64,000 bases of DNA from an uncultured Clostridia bacterium (GCA_910589185.1 CAJUSU010000005.1:1-64000); one strand, 5' to 3'. Shown: positions 1 to 9,092, numbered from the stretch's first letter. Made by a program: numbers and translations. Notes: a model not told the origin generated them from the letters alone.

Positions 1-150
1 AAATAATATAATAAATTTATAAAATAGGACTTGACAAAGATTAGATAGTCAATTTACCAATGACACGATAAGTAGCATAAATGTAAATCCAAATTGCTTT
101 AAATAATTACTTTTAAGTAGTATTATTTAAAGTATTAGGAGGAAAAAATT

Positions 151-729
151 ATGAAATTTAATCAAAAATTAAAAGAATATAGAAAAATATTCGGTTTATC
201 ACAAGAAAAATTAGCAGAAAAACTTAATGTATCAAGACAAGTAATTACAAAATGGGAAAATGATATAGGACTACCTGAAATAAGTAATTTAAAATGTATT
301 GCAAAACTTTTTGGGGTTTCAGTTGATTATCTTTTAGATGAAGAACAAAGTATGGAATATCCAATATTAAGGGAAGAAATAACATTAGATAAAAATAATT
401 ATAGCAATAGATACGATTATGTTGTTTCTTATTTAAAAAAAGAATATGCAGATCAAGGCAGTATATATGCTTTGACAGAATTAGGAAAAGAAAATTCTAA
501 ATTAACCGAGATTACCAACTTTTTAACATTGGGCATTAGTAATTTATCGTATATAACAGAGTGGATTAGTAGTCCTGCAATTTGGTTTGTAGTTGAAATG
601 GAAAGGCAAAATTTAATTGTGAAAGCAACAAAAAATGTAATAGAGATTAGAGAATTATCAAGTGTAGTAGATACAAATCAATTTACTTTTGATAAGACCA
701 AACTGTTAAAATTAAAAAATAAAATCTAA
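151..729 (+). CDS. XRE-family transcriptional regulator
   Basis: Residues about 5-61 form a Cro/C1-type helix-turn-helix: a first helix ending LSQEKLAEKL, the recognition stretch NVSRQVITKWEND, and the family ending LFGVSVDYLL. The remaining 130 residues match no domain I recognise and could bind a ligand or partner. The ATG has an AGGAGG ribosome site 9 bases upstream. It is followed by a two-way terminator shared with the convergent coat gene. The target is unknown. Confidence 0.85.
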   Translation: MKFNQKLKEYRKIFGLSQEKLAEKLNVSRQVITKWENDIGLPEISNLKCIAKLFGVSVDYLLDEEQSMEYPILREEITLDKNNYSNRYDYVVSYLKKEYADQGSIYALTELGKENSKLTEITNFLTLGISNLSYITEWISSPAIWFVVEMERQNLIVKATKNVIEIRELSSVVDTNQFTFDKTKLLKLKNKI

Positions 730-786
730 AATTAGGAAGTAAAAGATGGATTTTCTATCTGAAATAGTGTTGGATATAATAAAAGA

Positions 787-824
787 AAGTCAAATAGTAA
801 TGCTGAATCATACTATTTGACTTT
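787..824. terminator. bidirectional terminator
   Basis: A 13-bp stem (AAGTCAAATAGTA at 787-799 pairing with 811-823) is flanked by A-rich and T-rich ends. It sits between two convergent genes, so it can end transcripts from both sides. Confidence 0.75.
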
Positions 825-836
825 TAAAGTTAGAAG

Positions 837-1388
837 TTACAAAGAAATAGTATTATAAATGCTACTGATATTACCAACTTGATCTCCAGTTGCTAAAATA
901 ATTGGATAATAGTTATTCTTTGCCATCCATTCATAAACTTCATAAGAATGGTTACAACTCATGGTATAAGCATCTTTTAGGAATTGTCTTAATTTGGGAT
1001 TGGTTGCTTCCATAGAAGCAATTGCATATTCCTTTCCTGCTCTTTTTAAGGTTAAGAAATAAGATAAAGCAATTTCTCTATCTGTTAATTTTGTAACGTT
1101 TGTATTAACCGTAACAGGAGTAGCGGCTTTAGTCTCACAAATATCTTGTGAGAAGATAGAAGTGTTTAGTTCAGGAACATTTAGTTTTCCTGTTGCAGTT
1201 TCTACATCCTTCACAAATTCTACTTTTCTGTTATAATCTTCAACGTGGATAGGGAAATGATTATTTAATAATCCCTTTAATTCTTCATTTGTAACTTGAT
1301 TTTTAAACAATGACATACAAGTAATTGTGTTGACACAACTTGTAATTAATTCATTTAGATAACTTAACTCGCATATTGTTAACTTCAT
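837..1388 (-). CDS. CotF-like spore coat protein
   Basis: The C-terminal half carries the CotF coat-protein signature: EIALSYFLTLKRAGKEYA, then MEATNPKLRQFLKDA, then a helix ending in a KNNYYP turn. Family members are ferritin-like four-helix proteins of the spore coat of Bacillus and Clostridium. The N-terminal 90 residues are less conserved and contain several cysteines. The start has an upstream GGAGG (ATG at 1386-1388). It stands alone on the minus strand. Together with spoVT it points to a sporulating host. Confidence 0.8.
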   Translation of the reverse strand: MKLTICELSYLNELITSCVNTITCMSLFKNQVTNEELKGLLNNHFPIHVEDYNRKVEFVKDVETATGKLNVPELNTSIFSQDICETKAATPVTVNTNVTKLTDREIALSYFLTLKRAGKEYAIASMEATNPKLRQFLKDAYTMSCNHSYEVYEWMAKNNYYPIILATGDQVGNISSIYNTISL

Positions 1389-1490
1389 AGCAATTTACCT
1401 CCATGTCTGTATTATGCCATTCTACTATGTAATTTATTCAAAAGAAATGTGGGATAAGGATTTATTCTAAATAGAACTATGGACAAGTAA

Positions 1491-1519
1491 TTGAAATTAT
1501 CTGCTTTTTATTATATAAT
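1491..1519 (+). promoter_or_regulatory. sigma-A-type promoter
   Basis: TTGAAA (1491-1496) and TATAAT (1514-1519) are separated by 17 bases. It should drive the DUF1287 gene and probably the small-gene run behind it. It also shows that the in-frame TTG at 1519 lies inside the -10 box and is not a start codon. Confidence 0.75.
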
Positions 1520-1566
1520 TGCAACAAGAATTAGCAAAGTGTAGAGGAGAGCCATTTTTAAGAGGA

Positions 1567-2229
1567 ATGATACGAGAAAATAAGATGAAACGAATTATTG
1601 TAATTTTTATATTCATTCTAGCAATTGTAAGCGTAGTATTCATTTATTGCAAAAATAGAAGTGTCTATTATGCCCAAGATTTTGGAATAGAAGTGCTAAC
1701 TAGCCAAACAGACTATGATAATGATGGTATAGATGATTACACAGACATTTTGCAAGGAGCAAAAATGGAGGCCAAGAATAAACCAAAATACAAAAGTACA
1801 TATTATGCAGGTGGATATCCACCAGACAATGAGGGCGTATGTACTGACGTTATATGGCGAGCATTAAAAAATGCAGGATATTTATTAAAAGAAATGGTAG
1901 ATGAAGACATAAAAAATAATGTAAAGGAATATCCAAGAGTTGCCGGGAAGCCAGATGCTAATATCGATTTTAGAAGGGTACCAAATTTACAGGTATATTT
2001 TGAAAGGAATCAATTAGTATTAACTACGGATTTATCTAAAATAGAGGAGTGGCAACCGGGTGATATCGTAGTTTTTGGCACATCACATATAGGTATTATT
2101 TCAGATAAAAGAAATAAAAAGGGTGTGCCATATTTAATACATAATGGGGGACAACCAATAAGAGAAGAAGATATATTAGAAAGATACAACGAATATGAAC
2201 CAATAACAGGACATTATAGAATGAAATAA
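1567..2229 (+). CDS. DUF1287 family membrane-anchored protein (NlpC/P60-like fold)
   Basis: After a short basic start there is one membrane segment (about residues 7-25). The rest matches the DUF1287 family, which resembles NlpC/P60 cysteine peptidases: a Cys in GVCTDVIWRAL, a His in TSHIGIISDKR and a third motif HNGG. It probably acts outside the membrane on a cell-wall or peptide substrate; this is inferred from the fold. I place the start at ATG 1567 because an earlier TTG overlaps the promoter; ATG 1585 is also possible. Four bases or less separate it from the next gene region, suggesting an operon. Confidence 0.7.
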   Translation: MIRENKMKRIIVIFIFILAIVSVVFIYCKNRSVYYAQDFGIEVLTSQTDYDNDGIDDYTDILQGAKMEAKNKPKYKSTYYAGGYPPDNEGVCTDVIWRALKNAGYLLKEMVDEDIKNNVKEYPRVAGKPDANIDFRRVPNLQVYFERNQLVLTTDLSKIEEWQPGDIVVFGTSHIGIISDKRNKKGVPYLIHNGGQPIREEDILERYNEYEPITGHYRMK

Positions 2230-2247
2230 GAATTGTTGAGGTGCAAT

Positions 2248-2997
2248 ATGTATAATAGAGAAGAAATATTACAAAAAGTAGATATTTTATATGATATGTG
2301 GAAGCAAGGTAGTCTTGGAGGTGAAGTTATGCCCGAAGATGCAAACCCACATTTAGATAAAAATTCTGTAGAAAATTATCTTTATTTTACATTGCCAATG
2401 GCATTAAACTATCAAAGAAATTCATATAAACTATGGGAAAGCGCATTAAATACTTATAATGACAAAGAAACTAATTTTGTATTTGAACCAAAAATATGCA
2501 TAAAAAAGAAGTTTGAAGAAGTACAGTATGCACTTGTAAAATATAAAATAGCACTACAAAAACAAAAGCAGACTGAAATATGGTTATCTCTATGCAAAAC
2601 ATTTGTAGAATTGTATGATGGAGATATTAGGAAATTGTTTGATTCATTAGATAATGATGTTGATAAGATAAAAAACTTTATTCAAAAGGAAAATAAAAAG
2701 AAATTTCCATATTTATCTGGAACAAAAATATGTAATTATTGGCTATATGTGATATATCAATATACAGACAGAAGATATAGCAATATTGATCATTTAACAG
2801 TTGCGCCAGATACACATGTGGTTCAAGCAACACATAGATTAGGACTAATAACTGATGAAGAATTGAGCAAAAGTGATGTGCAACTGATAGTAGTTGATAG
2901 ATGGAATGAATTATTTAAAGAAGCTAAGTATAAACCTATTGATATACACACTCCGTTATGGCTGTGGAGTAGGAATGGGTTTAAGGAGGTAAAATAA
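2248..2997 (+). CDS. hypothetical protein with a possible HhH-GPD-like segment
   Basis: A 249-residue protein starting at ATG 2248, which has GAGG seven bases upstream. Most of it is not recognisable. Around residues 177-200 the string VAPDTHVVQATHRLGLI resembles the VDxHVxRvxxRLGLi motif that holds the catalytic Asp of HhH-GPD DNA glycosylases (endonuclease III type), and the preceding SGTKICNYWL could be the hairpin. No iron-sulfur cysteine cluster is seen. The assignment is tentative, but the neighbours (a Ham1-like and a UDG-like gene) also concern damaged bases or nucleotides. It abuts the next gene. Confidence 0.5.
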   Translation: MYNREEILQKVDILYDMWKQGSLGGEVMPEDANPHLDKNSVENYLYFTLPMALNYQRNSYKLWESALNTYNDKETNFVFEPKICIKKKFEEVQYALVKYKIALQKQKQTEIWLSLCKTFVELYDGDIRKLFDSLDNDVDKIKNFIQKENKKKFPYLSGTKICNYWLYVIYQYTDRRYSNIDHLTVAPDTHVVQATHRLGLITDEELSKSDVQLIVVDRWNELFKEAKYKPIDIHTPLWLWSRNGFKEVK

Positions 2998-3600
2998 TTG
3001 AAGGTACTATTTGCAACAACAAATCCAGCAAAAATAGAAAAATATACAGAAAAGTTAAAAGAAAGAAATATAGAAGTATTAACTATCAAAGATTTAGGAA
3101 TCAATCTAAAGCCAGAAGAAACAGGTAGGAACGCTATAGAAAATGCTTATATCAAAGCAAAAGCGTATTATGACAAAACAAAAATCACGACGATAGGAAT
3201 GGATAACAATTTATATATAGAAGAATTACCAGAAGAAAAACAGCCGGGAACTCATGTAAGAAGAGTAAATGGAAAAGAATTAAATGATGACGAAATGCTT
3301 GAATATTATTGTAAATTGGTTAAGGAATATGGCGGAAAGTTAACTGCTAAATGGGTATATGGAATGGTAATATATGATGGAAAAGAACCAAAAGAATATA
3401 GTTGGAGTAAGAGTCACTTCTATTTTATAGACAAGCCTTGTGAAAAAAGAAATCCGGGTTACCCATTAGACTCAATGTCAATTATGCCAGAATGTAACAA
3501 ATATTTTGTTGATTTAACAGAAGAAGATAGGAATAGAGATAAACAGCATTATAAAGAAGATGATGTTATTGATTTTATAGTAAATAATTGTAGTAAGTAG
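2998..3600 (+). CDS. Ham1/RdgB-like non-canonical purine NTP pyrophosphatase
   Basis: The N-terminus MKVLFATTNPAKIEKYTEKL is the Ham1/ITPase start (the family has TNxxKxxE), followed by EETGRNAIENAYIKAKAYY and the GMDNNL loop in place of the usual DDSGL. The family hydrolyses ITP, XTP or dITP to the monophosphate and cleans the nucleotide pool. The altered loop and the C-terminal half (EYSWSKSHFYF) suggest a divergent member, perhaps with another substrate. The start is TTG at 2998 behind AAGGAGG, one base after the previous stop. Confidence 0.75.
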   Translation: MKVLFATTNPAKIEKYTEKLKERNIEVLTIKDLGINLKPEETGRNAIENAYIKAKAYYDKTKITTIGMDNNLYIEELPEEKQPGTHVRRVNGKELNDDEMLEYYCKLVKEYGGKLTAKWVYGMVIYDGKEPKEYSWSKSHFYFIDKPCEKRNPGYPLDSMSIMPECNKYFVDLTEEDRNRDKQHYKEDDVIDFIVNNCSK

Positions 3601-3609
3601 GAGTATAAA

Positions 3610-4260
3610 ATGGTGCAATTAGAAGAGTTAAAAGCCGAATATGATAAATTGCAAATAAAATATGGTGCAAAAGAATTAACATCTATCTATAATGGTGGAT
3701 GTACTGATAATCCAGATGTCTGCTTTGTTTTTATGAATCCCACAGGTAGAAATATTGCATCAGACCCCAATTGGAAAGGCAGAAGATCACCATGGATAGG
3801 AACTAAAAATATATGGAAATTGTTTTTTAAATTAGGATTACTGGATGAAGAAATATATGAGAATATTATGATAAAGAAACCTCACGAATGGGATGAGAAA
3901 TTTGCGGATTTAGTATATGAAAATGTAGAAAAACATAAGTATTTTATAACTAATTTAGGAAAGTGTACTCAAGTAGATGCAAGAGTATTGCCTAATTTTG
4001 TTTACAGTGAATACCTAGATTTATTATGCAAAGAGATAGAAATAATTAATCCAAAGATAATTATAACATTAGGAAATCAAGTTAGTTCTATTGTATTAAA
4101 TCAAAATATATCGGTGTCTCAATGTAGAAAACAGAGTTTTCCTAAAAGGATTGCGGGAAAAGAATATAAAGTATATCCAGTTTATTATCCTATTGGAAAT
4201 GGAATGATGAATATAGAAAAAGCAATAGAAGATATTAAATTTATAATGGGAGTGAGATAA
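3610..4260 (+). CDS. uracil-DNA glycosylase superfamily protein
   Basis: The fold order matches UDG superfamily enzymes: motif A-like CFVFMNPTGRN near residue 36, a central FITNLGKCTQ, IINPKIIITLGNQ before the last helix, and a C-terminal PVYYPIGNG in the position of the H(S/P)S loop. It may remove uracil or another altered base from DNA. The usual His of the last motif is not evident, so activity is uncertain. ATG 3610 is preceded by TAGGAG. It is spaced 9 bases from the Ham1-like gene, consistent with one transcript. Confidence 0.65.
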   Translation: MVQLEELKAEYDKLQIKYGAKELTSIYNGGCTDNPDVCFVFMNPTGRNIASDPNWKGRRSPWIGTKNIWKLFFKLGLLDEEIYENIMIKKPHEWDEKFADLVYENVEKHKYFITNLGKCTQVDARVLPNFVYSEYLDLLCKEIEIINPKIIITLGNQVSSIVLNQNISVSQCRKQSFPKRIAGKEYKVYPVYYPIGNGMMNIEKAIEDIKFIMGVR

Positions 4261-4264
4261 ATTT

Positions 4265-4621
4265 ATGGCAAGAGTATTAAAAAATAAAGAATTAGTCAAT
4301 ACAAGGTTAGCAACGAATTATGGTGGGTGGATGTACTGCGATAAGTGTAATGAAAATATAGGGTATTTATGTTATTCGACTTATGATAGATTAGAATTAA
4401 AATACAAATGCAATTGTGGAAGTCAAGGTAGTGCATTATTAGATTTTGAGGATAGCAAGGCAGGCAAAAAATGTAATGATGAATTAGTTATGATAAAAAA
4501 TAGATTATGCTGCCCAAAAGATAGCGAACCATTGATTACGATACTAGATAAAAAAGTAGCTAGTTATGAAATGAAGATTACTTGTAAATCTTGTGAAAGT
4601 ATTTATAAAAAAGAAAAATAG
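4265..4621 (+). CDS. small zinc-ribbon protein
   Basis: A 118-residue protein with several Cys pairs: YCDKCNENIGYLC, KYKCNCGS, CCPKD and CKSCESIY. These could form two zinc ribbons. Function unknown. It starts 4 bases after the UDG-like stop and is likely co-transcribed. The base composition matches its neighbours. Confidence 0.65.
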   Translation: MARVLKNKELVNTRLATNYGGWMYCDKCNENIGYLCYSTYDRLELKYKCNCGSQGSALLDFEDSKAGKKCNDELVMIKNRLCCPKDSEPLITILDKKVASYEMKITCKSCESIYKKEK

Positions 4622-4653
4622 AAATTAAAATTAGCAAAGGAGAAAAGGATAAA

Positions 4654-4947
4654 ATGAAAATCATAACAGTATGTGGTAGTTATAAATTCAAGAAAGAGAT
4701 GATAGAAATAACAGAAGAAATGACTTTAAAAGGAAATTGTATGTTAACTCCAAATGAACTAGCAAAATCTAATAAAGAAGATTATACACCAGAGGAAGCT
4801 TTGATGATTGATAAAATGCATAAAGAAAAAATAAGATTATCAGATGCTATTTTAGTTGTTAATGTAAATAACTATATTGGAAATAGTACGAAAAGTGAAA
4901 TAGAATTTGCAAAATCTTTAAATAAAGAGATTATATATTATACATAA
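4654..4947 (+). CDS. nucleoside 2-deoxyribosyltransferase-like protein
   Basis: A 97-residue single-domain protein. MKIITVCGSYKFKKEM is the GS-containing first strand of the nucleoside 2-deoxyribosyltransferase-like fold. MIDKMHKEKIRLSDAILVVNVNNYIG and STKSEIEFAKSL match the central Asp strand and the S-x-x-E motif. Relatives transfer deoxyribose between bases, hydrolyse nucleotides, or are uncharacterised small proteins. The GGAGAA ribosome site suits ATG 4654. It fits the base and nucleotide theme of the upstream genes. Confidence 0.65.
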   Translation: MKIITVCGSYKFKKEMIEITEEMTLKGNCMLTPNELAKSNKEDYTPEEALMIDKMHKEKIRLSDAILVVNVNNYIGNSTKSEIEFAKSLNKEIIYYT

Positions 4948-4970
4948 AAAAGAAAGAAAGGAAGGAAAAT

Positions 4971-5345
4971 ATGGCACAAAACGGATTTATTGATATTGAA
5001 ATCAAAGAACTATTAGATTGGAAAGGAAAAGGACCAGATGGTTGCTTAGTATCAGATAAAATTACAAAAGGGGGTTGGAAAGTAGGATATATGTATAGAG
5101 AGGAACCGGACAAAGGAGTTCCAGATAGTGGTTGGAGATTTATGAAAGGTGACGAAAGTGACGAGTATAGTGATAACGCAGAAAATATACATGTGTTTGC
5201 GTTAAATACAATTTGTAATTATGACTCTGATATTATTCCATATTTAGATTCTCCAATAGGAACTGCTCTAATTAGGGTAGGAGGCCATAAATTTGAAGAA
5301 GATAATCAAGATAAGGAAATTGTAATGGAAAAACAAGAAAGATAA
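4971..5345 (+). CDS. DUF2185 family protein
   Basis: A 124-residue protein with the DUF2185 pattern: CLVSDKITKGGWKVGYMYRE, DSGWRFMKGDESDEYSDNAEN, then HVFALNTICNYDSDIIPYLD and a final IGTALIR. Members are often found as immunity-like proteins or beside DUF2314-type genes. No toxin is visible next to it, so the role is unknown. Ribosome site GGAAGG, ATG 4971. Confidence 0.75.
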   Translation: MAQNGFIDIEIKELLDWKGKGPDGCLVSDKITKGGWKVGYMYREEPDKGVPDSGWRFMKGDESDEYSDNAENIHVFALNTICNYDSDIIPYLDSPIGTALIRVGGHKFEEDNQDKEIVMEKQER

Positions 5346-5362
5346 TTAAAAATGGAGAAAAT

Positions 5363-6166
5363 ATGGAGAATAAACAAGATTGGGAAGAACTAAGAAAATG
5401 GGAAGAAAGCAAGAAACAAAGTAATATAGAAACCTATAAGATAGATATAAATGAAATTGAGGAATTACAAAATAGAAGAAAGAAAATGGATAAAATATTA
5501 AATCCTGTAAACCAAACTTTAGTAAAAGTAAAAAAGGTTTTGATAATTCTTGCAGCTATTATAGGCATTCTGGCTTTTATTATCTTTGTTGGCTATTTAG
5601 CTTCTGTAAGAAATTTTGTGAATGCTGATATCTATTCTATGCTAAATTTTTATGGAGTAGAAGTGCAGATTATTTCACAAGAAGCTGATCAAAAAGGAAA
5701 TGGAAAATATCTTGTTAACCCTGAAGGGTATCCTGAAATTCAATTTACTGCCAAGAAACGTTGGGGAAATATCCAAACGGATTTTAAGGACAACTATCAA
5801 AAATATCTTTTTACGCATTGGGAAAGTGATAGAAAAGAAAAATTTTCTACTAACGAAGAATTAGAAGATGGGCTTTTAGTATATCAAAATTATATTATTG
5901 TGAATGAAAATGAGACCATTGAGGAAGCAACGGAAGATTTCATCAGTTTTATTGCATATGCCGAGAATTGGAATTCAGAACATAAAATTATCAATATGCC
6001 ACATTGGCCAAAAGAATATTTTAGGGTTCCACTCAATATATACATTTACCTTCAAGAAGAAGATGTTTGGCTAAAAAATATTTATACTGGAACAGGGCAG
6101 ACTGAAGATAAAATGAGAGAAACCATAAAAAGTGAATTAGAAAATGCCAAACTGGAAACGAGGTAA
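5363..6166 (+). CDS. hypothetical single-pass membrane protein
   Basis: A 267-residue protein. The first 55 residues are highly charged and cytosolic, a hydrophobic segment spans about residues 58-85 (VLIILAAIIGILAFIIFVGY), and the rest is a soluble, probably extracellular, domain I do not recognise. It is followed immediately by another membrane-protein gene, suggesting a two-gene unit. Confidence 0.65.
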   Translation: MENKQDWEELRKWEESKKQSNIETYKIDINEIEELQNRRKKMDKILNPVNQTLVKVKKVLIILAAIIGILAFIIFVGYLASVRNFVNADIYSMLNFYGVEVQIISQEADQKGNGKYLVNPEGYPEIQFTAKKRWGNIQTDFKDNYQKYLFTHWESDRKEKFSTNEELEDGLLVYQNYIIVNENETIEEATEDFISFIAYAENWNSEHKIINMPHWPKEYFRVPLNIYIYLQEEDVWLKNIYTGTGQTEDKMRETIKSELENAKLETR

Positions 6167-6167
6167 T

Positions 6168-6566
6168 ATGAGAAAAATTTTAGATTTTAGTATTTTTACA
6201 ATAGTAATATTATCTTTAATAGTAGCAGGAAGTATATCGCTTATACGTTCAGACAGAGAAGAAAAACGTAAAACTGTTATCTTATCAATACCTCATTTTG
6301 TAATCTACTGTTTGTTACAATATTGTTGTGGTTTTATACTCTGGACTATTAGACTTAATAAATTCGATAGGTATCCATATAGAAACCCATTTTGCATTCT
6401 AGTGATTATTTATTGTATAATTGCCTTTAGCGTATTAGACATATATTATATAAGGTATGAAAAAAACAAATATAGTATAAGAGTAGCACTTTGGCTTTTA
6501 CTTGCCATACATATATTAGCGGTTTTTCTATTACTTATTTTTAGTCCTTTTAAGGGATGGTTTTAG
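6168..6566 (+). CDS. hypothetical multi-pass membrane protein
   Basis: A 132-residue protein with about four hydrophobic segments. I start it at ATG 6168, directly after the previous stop and with GAGGT at the right distance; an upstream in-frame ATG at 6144 would overlap the preceding gene. No family recognised. A terminator follows. Confidence 0.6.
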   Translation: MRKILDFSIFTIVILSLIVAGSISLIRSDREEKRKTVILSIPHFVIYCLLQYCCGFILWTIRLNKFDRYPYRNPFCILVIIYCIIAFSVLDIYYIRYEKNKYSIRVALWLLLAIHILAVFLLLIFSPFKGWF

Positions 6567-6586
6567 CAAGAAAGATAATTAAAAAG

Positions 6587-6625
6587 ATACCCTGCACTTT
6601 GTACAAAAAGTATAGGGTATTTTTG
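6587..6625 (+). terminator. rho-independent terminator
   Basis: The stem ATACCCT / AGGGTAT (6587-6593 with 6614-6620) is followed by TTTTTG. It closes the membrane-protein unit ahead of the sigma factor gene. Confidence 0.7.
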
Positions 6626-6716
6626 TATGCTATAATTCACTTTGAAAAATGAAAATTTATAAATATTGTAACGAATTTTGCAAAAATTAACACTATATTG
6701 ATAGAAGGGTAAAACA

Positions 6717-7199
6717 ATGGAAAAGATAGAAGAAATGTATAAGAAATATGCTAATTTAATAAAAAACTACATTTATACTATAACGAGTGATACAGAACTT
6801 TCTGAAGAGATCATGCAAGAAACTTTTATTGCAGCAATAAATCAGGTAAACAAATTTAGAGGAGAATGTGACATTTCAGTATGGCTTTGTTCCATTGCAA
6901 AGAAAGTTCTATATAAAAGAACCAAGAAGGAGAATCAACATAAGAGTGTTTCCATTGAGGAAATAGAAATAGTAGAGGAAAAGAAAACAGAAGAAGAATA
7001 TATAAAAAATGATAACAAATTGAAACTATATAATGCTCTTCAAAATCTAGATGCTACAACAAGAGAAGTAATCTACCTAAGACTAACAGGGGAGTTGAGT
7101 TTTAAGGAGATAGGAAAAATATTAAACAAAAGTGAAAATTGGACAAGAGTTACTTTTTTTAGAGCAAAGCAAAAATTAAACAAGGAGGATATTATATGA
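6717..7199 (+). CDS. ECF-type RNA polymerase sigma factor
   Basis: A 160-residue sigma-70 family protein with only regions 2 and 4. Region 2 includes SEEIMQETFIAAINQVNKF and VWLCSIAKKVLYK. Region 4 includes DATTREVIYLRLTGELSFKE and a helix-turn-helix ending TRVTFFRAKQKL. This is the extracytoplasmic-function layout. The stop overlaps the start of the next gene by four bases (ATGA), the usual translational coupling of sigma and anti-sigma. The regulon is unknown. Confidence 0.88.
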   Translation: MEKIEEMYKKYANLIKNYIYTITSDTELSEEIMQETFIAAINQVNKFRGECDISVWLCSIAKKVLYKRTKKENQHKSVSIEEIEIVEEKKTEEEYIKNDNKLKLYNALQNLDATTREVIYLRLTGELSFKEIGKILNKSENWTRVTFFRAKQKLNKEDII

Positions 7200-7771
7200 A
7201 ACAAATAGACTGTGATATTATTAATGATTTATTACCAAGCTATATAGATAATGTATCTAGTAAATCTACTAACGATTTGGTAGAAGAACATATAAAAAAT
7301 TGCAAAAATTGTCAGACAAAACTAAAAGAAATGAACAAAGGAATTAATATAAACCCCCTATATAATCAAGAAGAACAAATAGATTATTTAAAAGGATATA
7401 GGAGAAATAAAATAATAACAATTATTTTCACTATCATATTAGTAATAAATATTATATATGGAGGGATTTTAACCTATCAATTTGCCGTTGAACATATAGA
7501 TGTTTTTGCAGATGTAAATGATATAGAAGTTTGGAAGCAAATTAATCCTTGGGAAGAAGATATACAGCTTCAAATAATGCCACAAAAGTGTAAAATAATG
7601 TTTAATGAGTGCAAAGAAATAGATGATAAAGGAAATACAATAATATATCTTGACATTGTAGGAAGATTAGTCAAACCTTGTCCAACAGCCTATTCTATGA
7701 ATATTAAGGGAATTAATAAAATTTGCTTAAGAGATTTGAAGGGAAATGTAAGGGAAATATGGAGTAAATAG
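7196..7771 (+). CDS. anti-sigma factor with zf-HC2 domain
   Basis: The N-terminal 45 residues have the zf-HC2 pattern CDIINDLLPSYIDN, then H at EEHIKNCKNC. That H-x3-C-x2-C core binds zinc and the partner sigma factor in the family. A membrane segment lies at about residues 75-97 (IITIIFTIILVINIIYGGIL), leaving an outer sensor part of about 95 residues. It is four-base coupled to the ECF sigma factor, so it most likely holds that sigma factor inactive until an envelope signal arrives. Confidence 0.85.
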   Translation: MKQIDCDIINDLLPSYIDNVSSKSTNDLVEEHIKNCKNCQTKLKEMNKGININPLYNQEEQIDYLKGYRRNKIITIIFTIILVINIIYGGILTYQFAVEHIDVFADVNDIEVWKQINPWEEDIQLQIMPQKCKIMFNECKEIDDKGNTIIYLDIVGRLVKPCPTAYSMNIKGINKICLRDLKGNVREIWSK

Positions 7772-7835
7772 CTATTGAAAATTACAATTATAATAGTATT
7801 ATTTATAGTAAATTCTTTAAATGAATCTATAACTA

Positions 7836-7865
7836 TTGAATAAAAAATGAAGTTTAGTGTATAAT
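7836..7865 (+). promoter_or_regulatory. probable sigma-A promoter
   Basis: TTGAAT (7836-7841) and TATAAT (7860-7865) are separated by 18 bases, about 80 bases before the dehydrogenase start. Confidence 0.55.
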
Positions 7866-7948
7866 GATTTTATCAATCGAAAGATTAAATTTTAAGTCTT
7901 ATTTCTAGCCTAAAAAAGATATGAAGTAAGAAGAAGGAGGAAAAAGTT

Positions 7949-9025
7949 ATGGATAGAAAAGTGAAGGTCGTGCAATTTGGAACAGGTAAAATGGCAGTAT
8001 ACACCATGCGCTATGTTTATGAAAAAGGTGGAGAAGTAGTAGGCGCTATTGACGTAAATCCTAGTGTTATTGGAAAAGATATAGGCGAAATAATGGGAGG
8101 AGAAAAGAAAAATGTTGTTGTAACAGCATTAGAACAAGCAGAGGAAATGATGAAACAAACAAAACCAGATATTGCAATTGTTACTACAATGAGCTTGATT
8201 TCTGATGTAAGAGATGCCTTAATGCTTTGTGCAAAATTAGGAGTGAATGCAATTACAACTTGTGAAGAAGCCTTTTATCCTCAAAACTCAAACCCAAACA
8301 TTTTCAAAGAATTAGATGAAATGGCAAAACAAACAGGTTGTACGATTACAGGAAGCGGATATCAAGATATTTACTGGGGACAATTAATTAGTTCTATTGC
8401 AGGTTCTACACAGAAAATTACAAAAATCAAAGGAAGTTCAAGCTACAATGTAGAAGACTATGGGATAGCACTTGCAAAAGCACATGGTTCAGGGCTAACT
8501 TTAGAAGAATTTGACAAAGAAGTAGCTTCAGTAGATAGAATTTCAGATGAAGAAAGACAAAAAGTAATTGAAAGTGGAGAATACCTACCTTCTTATATGT
8601 GGAATGTAAATGGTTGGTTATGCTCTAAATTAGGTCTAACAGTAGAAAGTCAAACACAAAAAACAGTACCACAAACTTACAAAGAGGATATCCATTCAGA
8701 AACTCTAGGAACAACTGTAAAAGCAGGAGATGCCACAGGAATGAGTGCAGTAGTTACCACTACTACAAAAGAGGGAGTAGTAATTGAGAGTGAATGTATT
8801 GGAAAAGTATATTCAAAAGAAGACTATGATAAAAATGAATGGACAATTTATGGAGAGCCAGAAACCACGATTACAGTTGCAAGACCTGCCACAGTAGAAT
8901 TAACTTGCGCAAGTGTTGTAAACCGTATTCCAGATGTAATTAACGCAGAGGCAGGATATGTAACAACAGAGAAATTTGGAGAATTAAACTATAAATCAAA
9001 ACCTTTAAATGAATATGTAAAATAA
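7949..9025 (+). CDS. 2,4-diaminopentanoate dehydrogenase-like NAD(P)-dependent enzyme
   Basis: A 358-residue protein. VKVVQFGTGKMAVYTMRYV is a Rossmann dinucleotide motif, followed by GAIDVNPSVIGKDIGE and KPDIAIVTTMS as in dihydrodipicolinate-reductase-like N-terminal domains. The middle section ITTCEEAFYPQ and TGSGYQDIYWGQLI match the Ord/DAPDH family, which oxidatively deaminates 2,4-diaminopentanoate in anaerobic ornithine fermentation. The other ornithine genes (the ora and orr types) are not nearby, so it is an orphan here and could serve a related amine. Ribosome site AAGGAGG. Confidence 0.75.
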   Translation: MDRKVKVVQFGTGKMAVYTMRYVYEKGGEVVGAIDVNPSVIGKDIGEIMGGEKKNVVVTALEQAEEMMKQTKPDIAIVTTMSLISDVRDALMLCAKLGVNAITTCEEAFYPQNSNPNIFKELDEMAKQTGCTITGSGYQDIYWGQLISSIAGSTQKITKIKGSSSYNVEDYGIALAKAHGSGLTLEEFDKEVASVDRISDEERQKVIESGEYLPSYMWNVNGWLCSKLGLTVESQTQKTVPQTYKEDIHSETLGTTVKAGDATGMSAVVTTTTKEGVVIESECIGKVYSKEDYDKNEWTIYGEPETTITVARPATVELTCASVVNRIPDVINAEAGYVTTEKFGELNYKSKPLNEYVK

Positions 9026-9045
9026 AAGTAGAGAGAAAAATGAAG

Positions 9046-9092
9046 TACACCTCAAATGTTAGACAAAAGTTAAACATTTTGGGTGTATTTTT
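9046..9092 (+). terminator. rho-independent terminator
   Basis: The hairpin TACACCTCAAATGTT / AACATTTTGGGTGTA (9046-9060 with 9073-9087) is followed by TTTTTA. Confidence 0.7.
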
